A DNA stretch of 64,000 bases, from assembly GCA_963747515.1 (NCBI GenBank), contig CAVVFN010000008.1:992001-1056000 (forward strand). The letters are read 5' to 3'. Origin of the DNA: Mariniphaga sp963747515. Lineage in GTDB: Bacteria > Bacteroidota > Bacteroidia > Bacteroidales > Prolixibacteraceae. How positions within the stretch are numbered: the stretch's first letter is position 1; each line of letters opens with the position of its first letter. Made by a program: the position numbers and the translations under genes. The notes below the pieces were generated by a model. That model had not been told where the DNA came from and ran no database searches. It saw nothing but the letters and a program-made list of their open reading frames with translations. Below, piece by piece: positions 35,720-44,768 of this stretch.

Positions 35720-35822
35720 GAAAAAATATAAAAAAGATAGCTTGAATGAAATATATTAGGTTGGTATATATCTCTATTTGAATTTATTATTCTATTGTTC
35801 CAAAGTACTAAATCAATATAAA

Positions 35823-36395
35823 ATGAATGTTAAGAAAATAGCTGTATTCGCCTCGGGCTCGGGTACAAATGCCCAGGCAATTATACAGTATTTTGCTGAA
35901 AATAAGAAAATAAGGGTTGATTCTTTGTGGAGTAACAATCCAGGTGCTTATGCATTGCAAAGGGCTTCTGGTTTGGGTATTGAAACATTTACCTTCACCC
36001 GGCAAAACTTTTATGAAACGGATGAAGTTGTGGCAATGTTAAAAAAACGAGAAATCGATTTAATTGTTCTGGCCGGCTTTCTATGGCTGGTACCGGAAAG
36101 ACTGATAGGAGCATTTCCAATTATTAATATTCATCCTGCTTTATTGCCAAAATATGGAGGTCGGGGAATGTATGGAATGAAAATTCACCAGTCTGTAATT
36201 GAAAATAAAGATACTGAGACTGGAATATCTATTCATGTAGTAAATAAAAATTACGATGAAGGAGAATTGATCTTTCAATCCCGTTGCCAGATTTTACCGG
36301 AAGATTCTGCTGAAGATGTAGCAAAAAAGGTTCATGAACTGGAATACAAATATTTCCCTTCTATAATTGAGAAGTATATTACGGAAAAATTATAG
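35823..36395 (+). CDS. purN: Phosphoribosylglycinamide formyltransferase
   Basis: The 190-residue folate-dependent enzyme formylates GAR in purine synthesis. KKIAVFASGSGTNAQAIIQY is the standard N-terminus. The catalytic set is Asn-His in IINIHPALLPKYGGRGMYG and Asp in NKNYDEGELIFQ. The ATG at 35823 is chosen because MNVKKIAVFASGSG is typical; an in-frame TTG at 35778 would add 15 residues not found in the family. It is transcribed divergently from acpP. Confidence 0.94.
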   Translation: MNVKKIAVFASGSGTNAQAIIQYFAENKKIRVDSLWSNNPGAYALQRASGLGIETFTFTRQNFYETDEVVAMLKKREIDLIVLAGFLWLVPERLIGAFPIINIHPALLPKYGGRGMYGMKIHQSVIENKDTETGISIHVVNKNYDEGELIFQSRCQILPEDSAEDVAKKVHELEYKYFPSIIEKYITEKL

Positions 36396-36507
36396 AAAGC
36401 AGTAGTATTCTTATTTTCATACCACTAAAGGAGGTTAATAATAATTACATTCCCAGGTGTGGTGTTAAATATTGTTAAGTACCTTATCAGCAATTTTCCT
36501 TTAAAAT

Positions 36508-36515
36508 TATCTTTG
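36508..36515 (+). promoter_or_regulatory. -7 element TATCTTTG abutting the histidine kinase start
   Basis: Exact TAnnTTTG match ending four bases before the ATG at 36520. If used, transcription would start at or next to the A of the start codon, giving a leaderless mRNA. No -33 TTG is found at normal spacing. Confidence 0.45.
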
Positions 36516-36519
36516 TGGC

Positions 36520-38091
36520 ATGAGCAGAAAAATGTTGGTAACTTTAATTGCATTAATGGCATTTGTGCTTTCAGGATTGATACTGATTCAAATCAATCTC
36601 ATCAAAACTGCTTCTGATATTCGTGAAGAACAGTTCGATCAGATGGTTAGCAGTGGTTTGAACAGGGTTGTAGATCTTCTTGAATTTCAGGAAGAGCGGC
36701 TGGCAAGGGAAAGTGTTCGCCTTGGCCGGTTGCCCGGATCAAATTCCGGTTCGGGAAATTTAAACATTTTCCCCCGAAAAGGTTCTGGTCAGGTTACCGG
36801 CAGTTTTCAGTTTCGCTATTCAGAAAATAATATATATGGTAATTTCCAGCAGCAATATAAGGTAATTTTCATAGATTCATTGCAGGCCGAACAAGGTGAT
36901 TCAGGAGTTGCCACATCATTAGAAAAACTTCATGAATTCAACCTCAACCAGGAACGCCGGAGGGAAGACTGGTTGAAGGATGTGAACTGGAAGAACTATG
37001 AAATTTTACTGGAAAGCAGATCGCTAAGAGAACGCATTGATTCAGCTTTTCTGGCAGAAGGAATGGCTTCCACTTTTGAAGGCCTGGGAATTGACCTGGA
37101 ATACAAGTACGCAGTCCGATCGGCTAACCAGGGCCAGGACGAGTTTATTCTGGGAAGTGCCGACTATAACCCTTCGAGAAAGAAAGAGTATTACAGTCTG
37201 TTGTTCCCTTATGATTTCCATGGGCAGCAACCAAACTACCTGTACATTTATTTTCCCAAAAGAACAGGTTATCTGCTGCGAACAACCGGTTATACCACTA
37301 TTCCAACTATCATTTTAACTGCTTTGCTGATAGGAATATTTGCCTATGCTATTATGATAATATTACGCCAGAAAAAACTTTCAATGATTAAAAATGATTT
37401 TATCAACAATATGACTCATGAACTAAAAACGCCCATATCCACAATATCCCTTGCCAGTCAGATGCTTGAAGATGGCAGTATAAGCAATACCCCTAAAACA
37501 ATTGAACATATATCAAGGGTAATAAACCAGGAAAGCAAAAGACTAAGCTTTCAGGTTGAGAAGGTTTTACAGATGGCGGTTTTTAACGAAGGCCGCCTAA
37601 AATTAAAGTTTAAGGAATTTGATATTAATCGTACGCTAAAAACAGTGGTTAATAATTTCGAATTAAGAATAAAAAGTAAAAACGGAGTCCTGCATGCGGA
37701 ATTTAATGCTGAGGACCCTATTGTAAAGGGAGATGAGGTGCATTTGACAAATGTTATTTTCAACTTGCTCGATAATGCAATGAAATACAGCAACGGCCAG
37801 CCGGAAATTACCGTGTCGACCATAAATAAGAACGACCAATTGGTGATAGCGGTTAAAGATAATGGCATTGGAATTGCCAAGGAACACCATGCACAGATTT
37901 TTGATCGTTTTTTCCGGGTTCCCACCGGAAATGTTCATGATGTTAAGGGCTTTGGTTTGGGGTTGAGTTATGTTAAGAAAATTATAGATTTGCATGGTGG
38001 GAAAATAAAAGTAGATAGTGCTGTGAATAAAGGCACAAAGTTTAGTATATTGTTACCAAAAATAAAAAAAGAATATGGAACAAAAGATTAA
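36520..38091 (+). CDS. Membrane sensor histidine kinase
   Basis: The 523-residue kinase has a first membrane helix at about 4-25, a periplasmic sensor of about 235 residues with no recognised fold, a second helix at about 263-285 (IPTIILTALLIGIFAYAIMI), then HisKA and HATPase_c. The phospho-acceptor is His300 in NNMTHELKTPISTIS. The N box is VIFNLLDNAMKYSNG, G1 is VKDNGIGIA, G2 is GFGLGLSYVKKI. It overlaps the next gene by 17 bp, so kinase and regulator form a two-component operon. The stimulus is unknown. Confidence 0.92.
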   Translation: MSRKMLVTLIALMAFVLSGLILIQINLIKTASDIREEQFDQMVSSGLNRVVDLLEFQEERLARESVRLGRLPGSNSGSGNLNIFPRKGSGQVTGSFQFRYSENNIYGNFQQQYKVIFIDSLQAEQGDSGVATSLEKLHEFNLNQERRREDWLKDVNWKNYEILLESRSLRERIDSAFLAEGMASTFEGLGIDLEYKYAVRSANQGQDEFILGSADYNPSRKKEYYSLLFPYDFHGQQPNYLYIYFPKRTGYLLRTTGYTTIPTIILTALLIGIFAYAIMIILRQKKLSMIKNDFINNMTHELKTPISTISLASQMLEDGSISNTPKTIEHISRVINQESKRLSFQVEKVLQMAVFNEGRLKLKFKEFDINRTLKTVVNNFELRIKSKNGVLHAEFNAEDPIVKGDEVHLTNVIFNLLDNAMKYSNGQPEITVSTINKNDQLVIAVKDNGIGIAKEHHAQIFDRFFRVPTGNVHDVKGFGLGLSYVKKIIDLHGGKIKVDSAVNKGTKFSILLPKIKKEYGTKD

Positions 38092-38764
38092 GTTACTTTT
38101 GGCAGAGGATGACGAAAATTTAGGTTTGCTGCTTAAAGAATACCTGGTAGCCAAAGGTTTTGAAGCTGACCTTTATCCTGATGGAGAAGTAGCCTACAAA
38201 GGTTTTATGAAAGCTCATTACGATATCTGTATTTTAGATATTATGATGCCTAAAAAAGATGGATTCACTCTGGCAAAAGATATCAGAGCTGTGAATCCCG
38301 ATATCCCAATCATATTTCTTACAGCCAAAAATTTGAAAGATGATGTAATTGAAGGGTTCAAACTCGGAGCTGATGATTATATAACAAAACCTTTCAGTAT
38401 GGAAGAACTTATATTCAGAATTGAAGCAATACTTCGACGTACTTCACAGGAATCACAGGCAGCATCAGAACCTGTATATACGCTGGGAAAATACACTTTT
38501 GATACACGTAAGCAAATTTTATCTGACGGAGAAACGACAGTGAAACTAACTACCAAGGAATCGGATTTGCTGAATCTGCTTTGCCAAAATGCCAATAAGG
38601 TTCTGGAACGAAATTACGCACTTAAATCAATCTGGATTGATGATAATTATTTCAATGCCAGGAGCATGGATGTTTACATCACCAAACTGAGAAAACATCT
38701 TAAGGATGAACCTTCTGTAGAGATAATAAATGTCCATGGAAAAGGATATAAATTGATTATGTAA
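38075..38764 (+). CDS. OmpR-family response regulator
   Basis: The 229-residue regulator has a receiver domain (acidic pair in LLLAEDDENLG, phospho-acceptor Asp55 in CILDIMMPKKDG, Thr in IIFLTAKN, Lys in DDYITKPFSMEE) and a C-terminal winged helix-turn-helix (LTTKESDLLNLL to SMDVYITKLRKHLKDE and VHGKGYKLIM). Phosphorylation by the upstream kinase should control DNA binding. Targets are unknown. The start overlaps the kinase stop; a terminator follows. Confidence 0.94.
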   Translation: MEQKIKLLLAEDDENLGLLLKEYLVAKGFEADLYPDGEVAYKGFMKAHYDICILDIMMPKKDGFTLAKDIRAVNPDIPIIFLTAKNLKDDVIEGFKLGADDYITKPFSMEELIFRIEAILRRTSQESQAASEPVYTLGKYTFDTRKQILSDGETTVKLTTKESDLLNLLCQNANKVLERNYALKSIWIDDNYFNARSMDVYITKLRKHLKDEPSVEIINVHGKGYKLIM

Positions 38765-38784
38765 ATCCCAAATCTAAATTTAAG

Positions 38785-38809
38785 TAACCGGAAATCCGGT
38801 TATTTTTTT
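38785..38809 (+). terminator. Rho-independent terminator of the two-component operon
   Basis: TAACCGGA (38785-38792) pairs with TCCGGTTA (38795-38802) and is followed by seven T. It begins 20 bp after the regulator stop codon, just before the converging lepA gene. Confidence 0.85.
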
Positions 38810-38812
38810 ATA

Positions 38813-40600
38813 TTAATCGAGTTTCAGAACTGCCAGGAAAGCATTTTGGGGAACTTCAACATTACCCACCTGCTTCATTCGCTTCTTGCCTTTCTTTTGT
38901 TTCTCCAGAAGTTTTCGTTTTCGGGTTATATCACCCCCGTAGCATTTTGCAGTAACATCTTTACGCACAGCTTTTATTGTTTCCCGGGCAATAATTTTTG
39001 CACCAATAGCAGCCTGAATAGCTATATCAAACTGCTGTCGCGGTATCAATTCCTTTAATTTTTCGCACATACGGCGCCCAAAAGGATAAGCATTATCGAA
39101 ATGTGTCAGTGTGGAAAGAGCATCAACCATTTCACCATTCAAAAGAATATCAAGCCTTACCAGTTTTGCCGGTTTATATCCGCTCATATGATAATCGAAC
39201 GATGCATAACCGCGGGAAATGCTTTTTAACTTATCGTAAAAATCAAATACAATCTCTCCCAGTGGAAGGTTAAAAACCAGTTCGGCACGTTCTGCTGTCA
39301 GATAATTCTGACTCACCAATGTTCCTCTTTTATCGAGGCAAAGGTTCATTACCTGACCAATAAATTCTGCTGATGTTATTATACTTGCCCTGATGTAAGG
39401 TTCTTCTATTGTATCGATTATTGTTGTATTTGGTAATCCGGAAGGATTGTATACTTTTTCAACCGCACCGTTTGTAAGGATAACATTATAGGAAACATTA
39501 GGGACTGTCGTGATTACATTCATATCGTATTCACGTTCCAGCCTCTCCTGAACGATTTCCATGTGTAGCAATCCCAGAAATCCGCATCGAAAACCAAATC
39601 CAAGAGCTGCTGATGATTCAGGTTCAAAAGTAAGTGATGCATCATTAAGTTGCAATTTATCCATAGCATTACGTAAATCTTCGTAATCATCGGCATCAAC
39701 AGGGTAAATACCGGCAAATACCATAGGTTTGACTTCCTCAAAACCGGAAATTGCCTTATCACAGGGTTTAACAACATGAGTTATTGTGTCACCTACTTTT
39801 ACTTCCTTGGCTGTTTTAATACCCGACATAATATAACCCACATCGCCTGCTGAAAGCATCTCCCGCGGAACCATACCCAGTTTTAATACGCCAATTTCAT
39901 CAGCATTGTATTGCTTTCCAGTAGCAACAAACTTAACAAGTTCTTTAGTTTTAATTGTTCCGTTTACAATTTTAAAATAAGCGATAACTCCTCTGAAAGA
40001 ATTGAATACCGAATCAAAAATAAGTGCCTGCAATGGGGCGTCCGGATTTCCTGTTGGAGGAGGTACTTTTTCTATGATTCGCTCTAAAATTGCTTCTACC
40101 CCCATGCCGGTTTTCCCGCTCGCATGAATAATATCCTTATGATTGCACCCAGTTAAATCAATTATTTGATCTTCCACCACTTCAGGAATGGCATTGGGCA
40201 AATCCATTTTATTCAGAATTGGTATAATTTCAAGGTCATGTTCCAGAGCAAGATATAAATTTGAAATAGTTTGTGCCTGTATGCCTTGTGTGGCATCAAT
40301 AATTAACAAGGCTCCTTCGCATGCCGCTATTGAACGCGAAACCTCATATGAAAAATCTACATGGCCCGGTGTATCAATTAAATTTAATTTATAAACCTCC
40401 CCATTCAACTCATAATCCATTTGGATGGCATGGCTTTTAATCGTTATTCCCCGTTCCTGTTCTAAGTCCATATTATCTAACACCTGGTCACGCATTTCAC
40501 GCTCACCAACGGTTTTTGTAAATACCAGCATTCTGTCTGCCAGGGTGCTTTTTCCATGATCTATATGGGCAATGATACAAAAATTACGTATTTTATTCAT
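38813..40600 (-). CDS. lepA: Elongation factor 4 (LepA)
   Basis: The 595-residue translational GTPase helps stalled or misassembled ribosomes. G1 is IAHIDHGKSTLADR, G2/G3 are in QERGITIKSHAIQM and NLIDTPGHVDFSYEV, G4 is ILNKMDLPNA. The LepA-specific C-terminal domain is present (ARETIKAVRKDVTAKCYGGD with the RKRKLLEKQKKGKKRMKQVG tail). Length is standard. It is a single-gene unit. Confidence 0.97.
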   Translation of the reverse strand: MNKIRNFCIIAHIDHGKSTLADRMLVFTKTVGEREMRDQVLDNMDLEQERGITIKSHAIQMDYELNGEVYKLNLIDTPGHVDFSYEVSRSIAACEGALLIIDATQGIQAQTISNLYLALEHDLEIIPILNKMDLPNAIPEVVEDQIIDLTGCNHKDIIHASGKTGMGVEAILERIIEKVPPPTGNPDAPLQALIFDSVFNSFRGVIAYFKIVNGTIKTKELVKFVATGKQYNADEIGVLKLGMVPREMLSAGDVGYIMSGIKTAKEVKVGDTITHVVKPCDKAISGFEEVKPMVFAGIYPVDADDYEDLRNAMDKLQLNDASLTFEPESSAALGFGFRCGFLGLLHMEIVQERLEREYDMNVITTVPNVSYNVILTNGAVEKVYNPSGLPNTTIIDTIEEPYIRASIITSAEFIGQVMNLCLDKRGTLVSQNYLTAERAELVFNLPLGEIVFDFYDKLKSISRGYASFDYHMSGYKPAKLVRLDILLNGEMVDALSTLTHFDNAYPFGRRMCEKLKELIPRQQFDIAIQAAIGAKIIARETIKAVRKDVTAKCYGGDITRKRKLLEKQKKGKKRMKQVGNVEVPQNAFLAVLKLD

Positions 40601-40647
40601 TCAATCTTTTCCTTCTTTATTAAAAAATCTACACGTAGGATTTTTCG

Positions 40648-40655
40648 CAAAGATA
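40648..40655 (-). promoter_or_regulatory. Candidate -7 element TATCTTTG of lepA
   Basis: Exact TAnnTTTG match on the minus strand, 47 bases before the lepA ATG. No convincing -33 box. Confidence 0.45.
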
Positions 40656-40967
40656 TCTATTTTTTAGGATTGAATGATTGAAAAGGATGATTTGGAATAA
40701 ACCATCAGAATGAAAAACAAAAAATGGCCATTAAAATAAAATAAACGAATCAACTATTCAAATTATAAAAATAGTTATATCACATACTGTACCTATTAAT
40801 CAATGAATTAACTGAATTAAATGGTGATTTATATTCTTCATTATTTATTTTGAGGCTTTAAAAAAGAATAATTTGGCATAAAAATTGAATATACTTTTTT
40901 AGTCATGAAAACAATTAAACATTCAGAAGTTTGTTCTTGAAAAGAATTTAGTATTATAATTTGCTGT

Positions 40968-41033
40968 TTTTTCATAAGTTTGGTTTAGTTAGGTTTAGTT
41001 TTAATCCCGGGGTAGAGGCCCCGGGATTTTTTT
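40968..41033 (+). ncRNA. Candidate small RNA ending in a strong terminator
   Basis: A promoter-like pair (TTTG at 40930-40933, then TATAATTTG at 40955-40963, 21 bases apart) would start transcription near 40968. About 35 nt further is the stem CCCGGGG/CCCCGGG with a long T-tract. The presumed RNA of about 65 nt has a U/A/G-rich 5' part with the near-perfect tandem decamers TGGTTTAGTT and AGGTTTAGTT. It matches no RNA family I can name. Expression is inferred only. Confidence 0.3.
41003..41033 (+). terminator. Strong Rho-independent terminator with no upstream gene
   Basis: AATCCCGGGG (41003-41012) pairs with CCCCGGGATT (41019-41028) over ten base pairs with loop TAGAGG; the T-tract runs from 41027 to 41033. 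It is oriented on the plus strand, while both neighbouring genes are on the minus strand. Confidence 0.85.
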
Positions 41034-41081
41034 ATGCTTCGATACGTTGCTTCCTGTAATTCAATTTAAATTCAGGATTTA

Positions 41082-42455
41082 TTATACCTCATTCTCCACA
41101 ACATATGGTTTCCTGTAATTACGGGTAAGCATGATATCTGCTTCCGCATCATCTGCAAATTTTTCATATTCACCCATAAAATTCAACTCTCTCTTTAGTC
41201 TGTAAGATATGTTGGCAAGAATGGGAAGTGCCGAAGAATAATATCCTTCACGGATATCACAATTCAAATCGAAATTACTTCCCGAACGGATAGCATCAAT
41301 GAAATTTGCATAATGCTCTGTACCACCCGGAGCAGCTCTGAAAGTAGGGTCCTGAGGAACTTCCGACGTTTCTTTTGCTGAGCCCGCAAATGGTTCTTTT
41401 TCCCTCTGCCGGAAAGCTTTCCATGTACTGCCATTTAATTCAAGATACCCATCCGTTCCATAAAACAGATTACCGATTTTAATATCGAGACCTGACTCAC
41501 CATGAGTAAATCGCCCACGGGTTTCAAATTCCAAAACTTTTCCATCCCTATAAGTAAACAAGGACGTTTGGGTATTGGGTGTTTCCTGTGAACATTCTTT
41601 GGGATTGATACCATAGATACCACCTGTGCTGTATATATTTTCAGGATGTTCATTTTTATTAAGCCCCCAGCGGGCAATATCAAATTGATGTGGTCCCTGG
41701 TTTCCTGTGTCCCCATTTCCGGTATCCCAATGCCAGTGCCAGTTGTAATGGCCGCGTTTTTCATTATAGGCACGATAGGGAGCAGGCCCCAGCCACATAT
41801 CGTAATGCAGGGATTCAGGTGGCATACTGTCGGCAGAAATACCAAAAGAGTCACGAGGCTTATAACATAACCCTTTTGCCAGGTAAACTTCTCCAATTCC
41901 TCCTTCATGTAAAAATTTCATAGCTTCCATAACATTGGTGATGGACCGGTTTTGAAAGCCAACCTGTACCCGTACGTTATATTTTCTTGCTGCCTCAATC
42001 ATTTTGCGACCTTCGAATACATTATGGCATGCAGGCTTTTCTACATACACATGCTTTCCTGCCTGAGCAGCCCATATTGTTCCAAGAGCGTGCCAGTGAT
42101 TTGGTATGGCAAATGAAACAGCATCAATCTCCTTATCTTCAAATACACGGCGCATGTCCCATTCGGTCATAGGCTTCGTGCCTGTTTCCTCCTGTACTTT
42201 TTTTATCCGTTCAGCATACAATTCTTCATCTACATCGCATAAGGTTTTAAGATAAACATTCCGGTTATCTTTTAAGGAACACCACCTTCCTATATGACCA
42301 TTACCCTGACCACGTATGCCAATCACGGCCATGGTTATTCTTTCATTTGATCCTAGTATGGAACCATATGATTTTGCACTTAACCCGATGCCTCCAATGG
42401 CAATGCCTGCTGTTCCCACCAGGCTCTTTTTAATAAACTCCCTTCTTTCTGTCAT
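41082..42455 (-). CDS. Tat-exported Gfo/Idh/MocA-family oxidoreductase
   Basis: The 457-residue enzyme has a Tat signal (ERREFIKKSLVGTAGIAIGG, Arg4-Arg5). Rossmann motif: MAVIGIRGQGNGH near 43. NHWHALGTIWAAQAGKHVYV precedes the EKP motif, catalytic Lys140. HYNWHWHWDTGNGDTGNQGP near 234 is the substrate-side signature shared with the 16378-17718 protein. It ends MLTRNYRKPYVVENEV. Periplasmic NAD(P)-linked oxidation of a sugar is the likely role. It is downstream of the YiaK-like and isomerase genes on the same strand, though 240 bp separates it from them. Confidence 0.88.
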   Translation of the reverse strand: MTERREFIKKSLVGTAGIAIGGIGLSAKSYGSILGSNERITMAVIGIRGQGNGHIGRWCSLKDNRNVYLKTLCDVDEELYAERIKKVQEETGTKPMTEWDMRRVFEDKEIDAVSFAIPNHWHALGTIWAAQAGKHVYVEKPACHNVFEGRKMIEAARKYNVRVQVGFQNRSITNVMEAMKFLHEGGIGEVYLAKGLCYKPRDSFGISADSMPPESLHYDMWLGPAPYRAYNEKRGHYNWHWHWDTGNGDTGNQGPHQFDIARWGLNKNEHPENIYSTGGIYGINPKECSQETPNTQTSLFTYRDGKVLEFETRGRFTHGESGLDIKIGNLFYGTDGYLELNGSTWKAFRQREKEPFAGSAKETSEVPQDPTFRAAPGGTEHYANFIDAIRSGSNFDLNCDIREGYYSSALPILANISYRLKRELNFMGEYEKFADDAEADIMLTRNYRKPYVVENEV

Positions 42456-42698
42456 TTTATAAATTTAATTGGTTTTTTTATTTATGCGGCTCAATTTAGC
42501 AAAATGTATTTTATCTGAGAAGAAAAAGAGGATACTTTTAGAATCAGACTGTTGAATAATTTACACCTTAATTTTTTTTCCTGATTTATGGGATACAATT
42601 GTATTTCGTTGTAAATTTTATACCATCTCCATTTGCCCTGAGAAAAAATGATTAACATTCCAACGGAGTGGGATAAAATATTTCCATATTAAAAACGA

Positions 42699-43706
42699 TC
42701 AAAGAATCAATATTTCCTTCCAAACTTGTAAATTAACTGGAATTCCAAATTTAACATTCTCAATCCGGGTTTGTAGAACCCGCTCACCGGGGTAGCGAAC
42801 ATCATTTCCAGTTTCATCAGGTATTGCATTTTTAAAATCAGAAATAATTTCATTGATGGTGTTTTCTACAGCAGGAAAATTATAAAGTTTTTCAAAACAG
42901 AAAACAATAAAAACCTGAGAAACGCCATATTCTGCTTTCTTTTTACTCAAAAGATGGGTGGAATGCCCTGCAGAAAGAACAGACGCCAAAATATCGAGCA
43001 ACAGCGATAATCCTGATCCTTTCCAGTATCCGACAGGCAGAGGCCGACGGGTGTTTAGGATTTCGCCGGGTTGAACAGTAAGTTTTCCCTTTTCATTGAA
43101 CCCACCTGAATATTCAAGTTGCTTCCCTTCCAATTGAGCGACTTCCATTTTTCCATAAGAATATTGTGACATAGCAAAATCAAGTACAATAGCTTCGTTA
43201 TTATAAGGCACTCCAAACACCAGTGGGTTATTACCAAGTCTGCAATTTTTTGCTCCCCAGGCTGGCATATTGGCTTCTGTATTTGTCCAGCCAATAAATG
43301 CAAACCCTTTTTTCGAAGCCTGCCATCCGTAAGTGCCGCCACGCATCCAATGGTTGGTATTGGCAATGGCAACACAGCCTAAGCCATAATCCTTTGCCAG
43401 TTCCATTGCCCGCTCAGTACAGATCATAGCATTCAAGGGTCCGGGTCCCAAATGTCCATCCCATTGTTCAAGGGCACCTGCAGAATTCACAATTTCGGGT
43501 TCACCATGTACGTCAATATAACCTTCCTTAATGTAATTAATGAACCGCGGGAATCTGTTTACACCATGCGAATATATACCGTCAAGGCTGTTTTCTGTAA
43601 AAATACGGGCACATATTTCTGCCTTCTCCGGAAGAAATCCATATTTGAGCAACACGCGTTTAAATTCAGAATGCATTTTGCCAAATGCGATGAAAATTTT
43701 AGCCAT
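42699..43706 (-). CDS. Ldh/malate dehydrogenase-type oxidoreductase (2,3-diketo-L-gulonate reductase YiaK-like)
   Basis: The 335-residue protein belongs to the non-Rossmann type-2 malate/L-lactate dehydrogenase family. EFKRVLLKYGFLPEKAEICA opens the fold; DGIYSHGVNRFPRFINYIKE near 42 carries the substrate-site His and closely follows the E. coli YiaK pattern; ANTNHWMRGGTYGWQ near 117 is the NAD-site segment; NPLVFGVP near 160 and LPVGYWKGSGLSLLLDILAS near 224 complete it. Reduction of a 2-keto or 2,3-diketo sugar acid is the best guess. It begins 6 bp after the TIM-barrel isomerase gene, so the two are co-translated. Confidence 0.82.
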   Translation of the reverse strand: MAKIFIAFGKMHSEFKRVLLKYGFLPEKAEICARIFTENSLDGIYSHGVNRFPRFINYIKEGYIDVHGEPEIVNSAGALEQWDGHLGPGPLNAMICTERAMELAKDYGLGCVAIANTNHWMRGGTYGWQASKKGFAFIGWTNTEANMPAWGAKNCRLGNNPLVFGVPYNNEAIVLDFAMSQYSYGKMEVAQLEGKQLEYSGGFNEKGKLTVQPGEILNTRRPLPVGYWKGSGLSLLLDILASVLSAGHSTHLLSKKKAEYGVSQVFIVFCFEKLYNFPAVENTINEIISDFKNAIPDETGNDVRYPGERVLQTRIENVKFGIPVNLQVWKEILIL

Positions 43707-43712
43707 ACTAGA

Positions 43713-44636
43713 CTAGGAGTTTTGCAAAGCGAATTTTACGCTTTCTAAAAAAACAGGTACTTTTTGGTAAGGATCTCCTGCGCCTAAAGTTTCGAGAGGC
43801 AGGTAACCCCTGTAACCGGCATTTTTTATTATACCAAATAATTTCACCAAATCTGTGGGAGTTTCTTTACCATCAATCCAAACATTTTCTTTAATTTGCC
43901 AGGTAACTGCGTATGGGATACTTTTTTTTATTTCTTCATAAGGATCGTGCTTTCTATAACTGCCTATATCAAGATTAAGTCCCAGCCATTCCGAATTCAC
44001 CATTTCGAATATACGATCCACATCCCCCGATGTTAAAATGAAATCACTATGATTTTGCAGTGCAATAATAACCCCAAACTGCTTTCCATATTCACAGCAC
44101 TCCCTGATGTCGTTGGCCATCCACTTAAACACCTGATCGCGTGAAAAGCCTTCATGTTTATGAGTTCCTGCAAATATCCGAAGATTAGATATCCCCAGCA
44201 TAGAAGCAGCTTCAATCCACTTTTTAATCATTTCTTTATCGGCTTTTCGCGCTTTAGGATCGGGATTGGCAAAATCATTCCTGACTCCAGTCCCACTGAT
44301 ATCGAGACCAAGCAGGAATGCTTTTCGTTTAAATTCATTGATAAAATCTTTTTTAGGTGGCTCAGGATAATCAGGGAAATAATATCCCGTTGGATCAATG
44401 GCATCGAAATTAAATCTGGCACAGAAATCCAGCATATCGAATAAATCTGCTTCCCCATTACGCAGAAGTTCATTAAACGAATACAAATTCAGACTAAGCT
44501 TCAGCTTATAGGATTCTTTTTCCTGAACTCCTTCAAAATTCTTAAAAAACCCAGGGATGATAGATGATCCAAATACAGGAAGAGTAACAAGTGATTTCAC
44601 AAAACTCCGTCGGTTTTTACTCAATGGATTATTCAT
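43713..44636 (-). CDS. Exported sugar phosphate isomerase/epimerase-type TIM-barrel protein
   Basis: The 307-residue protein has a Tat-like start (KNRRSFVKSLVTLPVFGSSI, Arg9-Arg10) and an AP endonuclease 2-type TIM barrel, the fold of xylose isomerase-like epimerases. Metal-site strands are visible in NFDAIDPTGYYFPDYP, IIALQNHSDFILTSGDV, GLNLDIGSYRKHDPYE and GYRGYLPLETLGAGDP. A phosphorylated substrate is unlikely if the protein is periplasmic. It heads the isomerase-YiaK-like operon, with the Gfo/Idh gene downstream; together they look like a sugar-acid or keto-sugar route. Confidence 0.82.
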   Translation of the reverse strand: MNNPLSKNRRSFVKSLVTLPVFGSSIIPGFFKNFEGVQEKESYKLKLSLNLYSFNELLRNGEADLFDMLDFCARFNFDAIDPTGYYFPDYPEPPKKDFINEFKRKAFLLGLDISGTGVRNDFANPDPKARKADKEMIKKWIEAASMLGISNLRIFAGTHKHEGFSRDQVFKWMANDIRECCEYGKQFGVIIALQNHSDFILTSGDVDRIFEMVNSEWLGLNLDIGSYRKHDPYEEIKKSIPYAVTWQIKENVWIDGKETPTDLVKLFGIIKNAGYRGYLPLETLGAGDPYQKVPVFLESVKFALQNS

Positions 44637-44768
44637 TTAACAGGTTTTTATTTTTAGCGAATTTTTTTAATTCTACCTTGACCGATAAAAACAATAAATC
44701 ATTTTATCATTTAAATGCCTGATAATTAGAAAAAATGCCCTTTGAATTTTATTATCTTCAAGGCATCA

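Larger units (their letters stand above)
40601..41081. other. 481-bp gene-free stretch with an orphan terminator
   Basis: No ORF above 30 codons is credible. An 11-codon frame (MKTIKHSEVCS) at 40905-40940 is the only neat short one. It contains the lepA -7 element at 40648-40655 (minus), a plus-strand promoter-like pair at 40930-40963, a tandem GGTTTAGTT repeat at 40982-41000, and a strong plus-strand terminator at 41003-41033. Since no plus-strand gene precedes that terminator, a small RNA is suspected. Confidence 0.6.
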
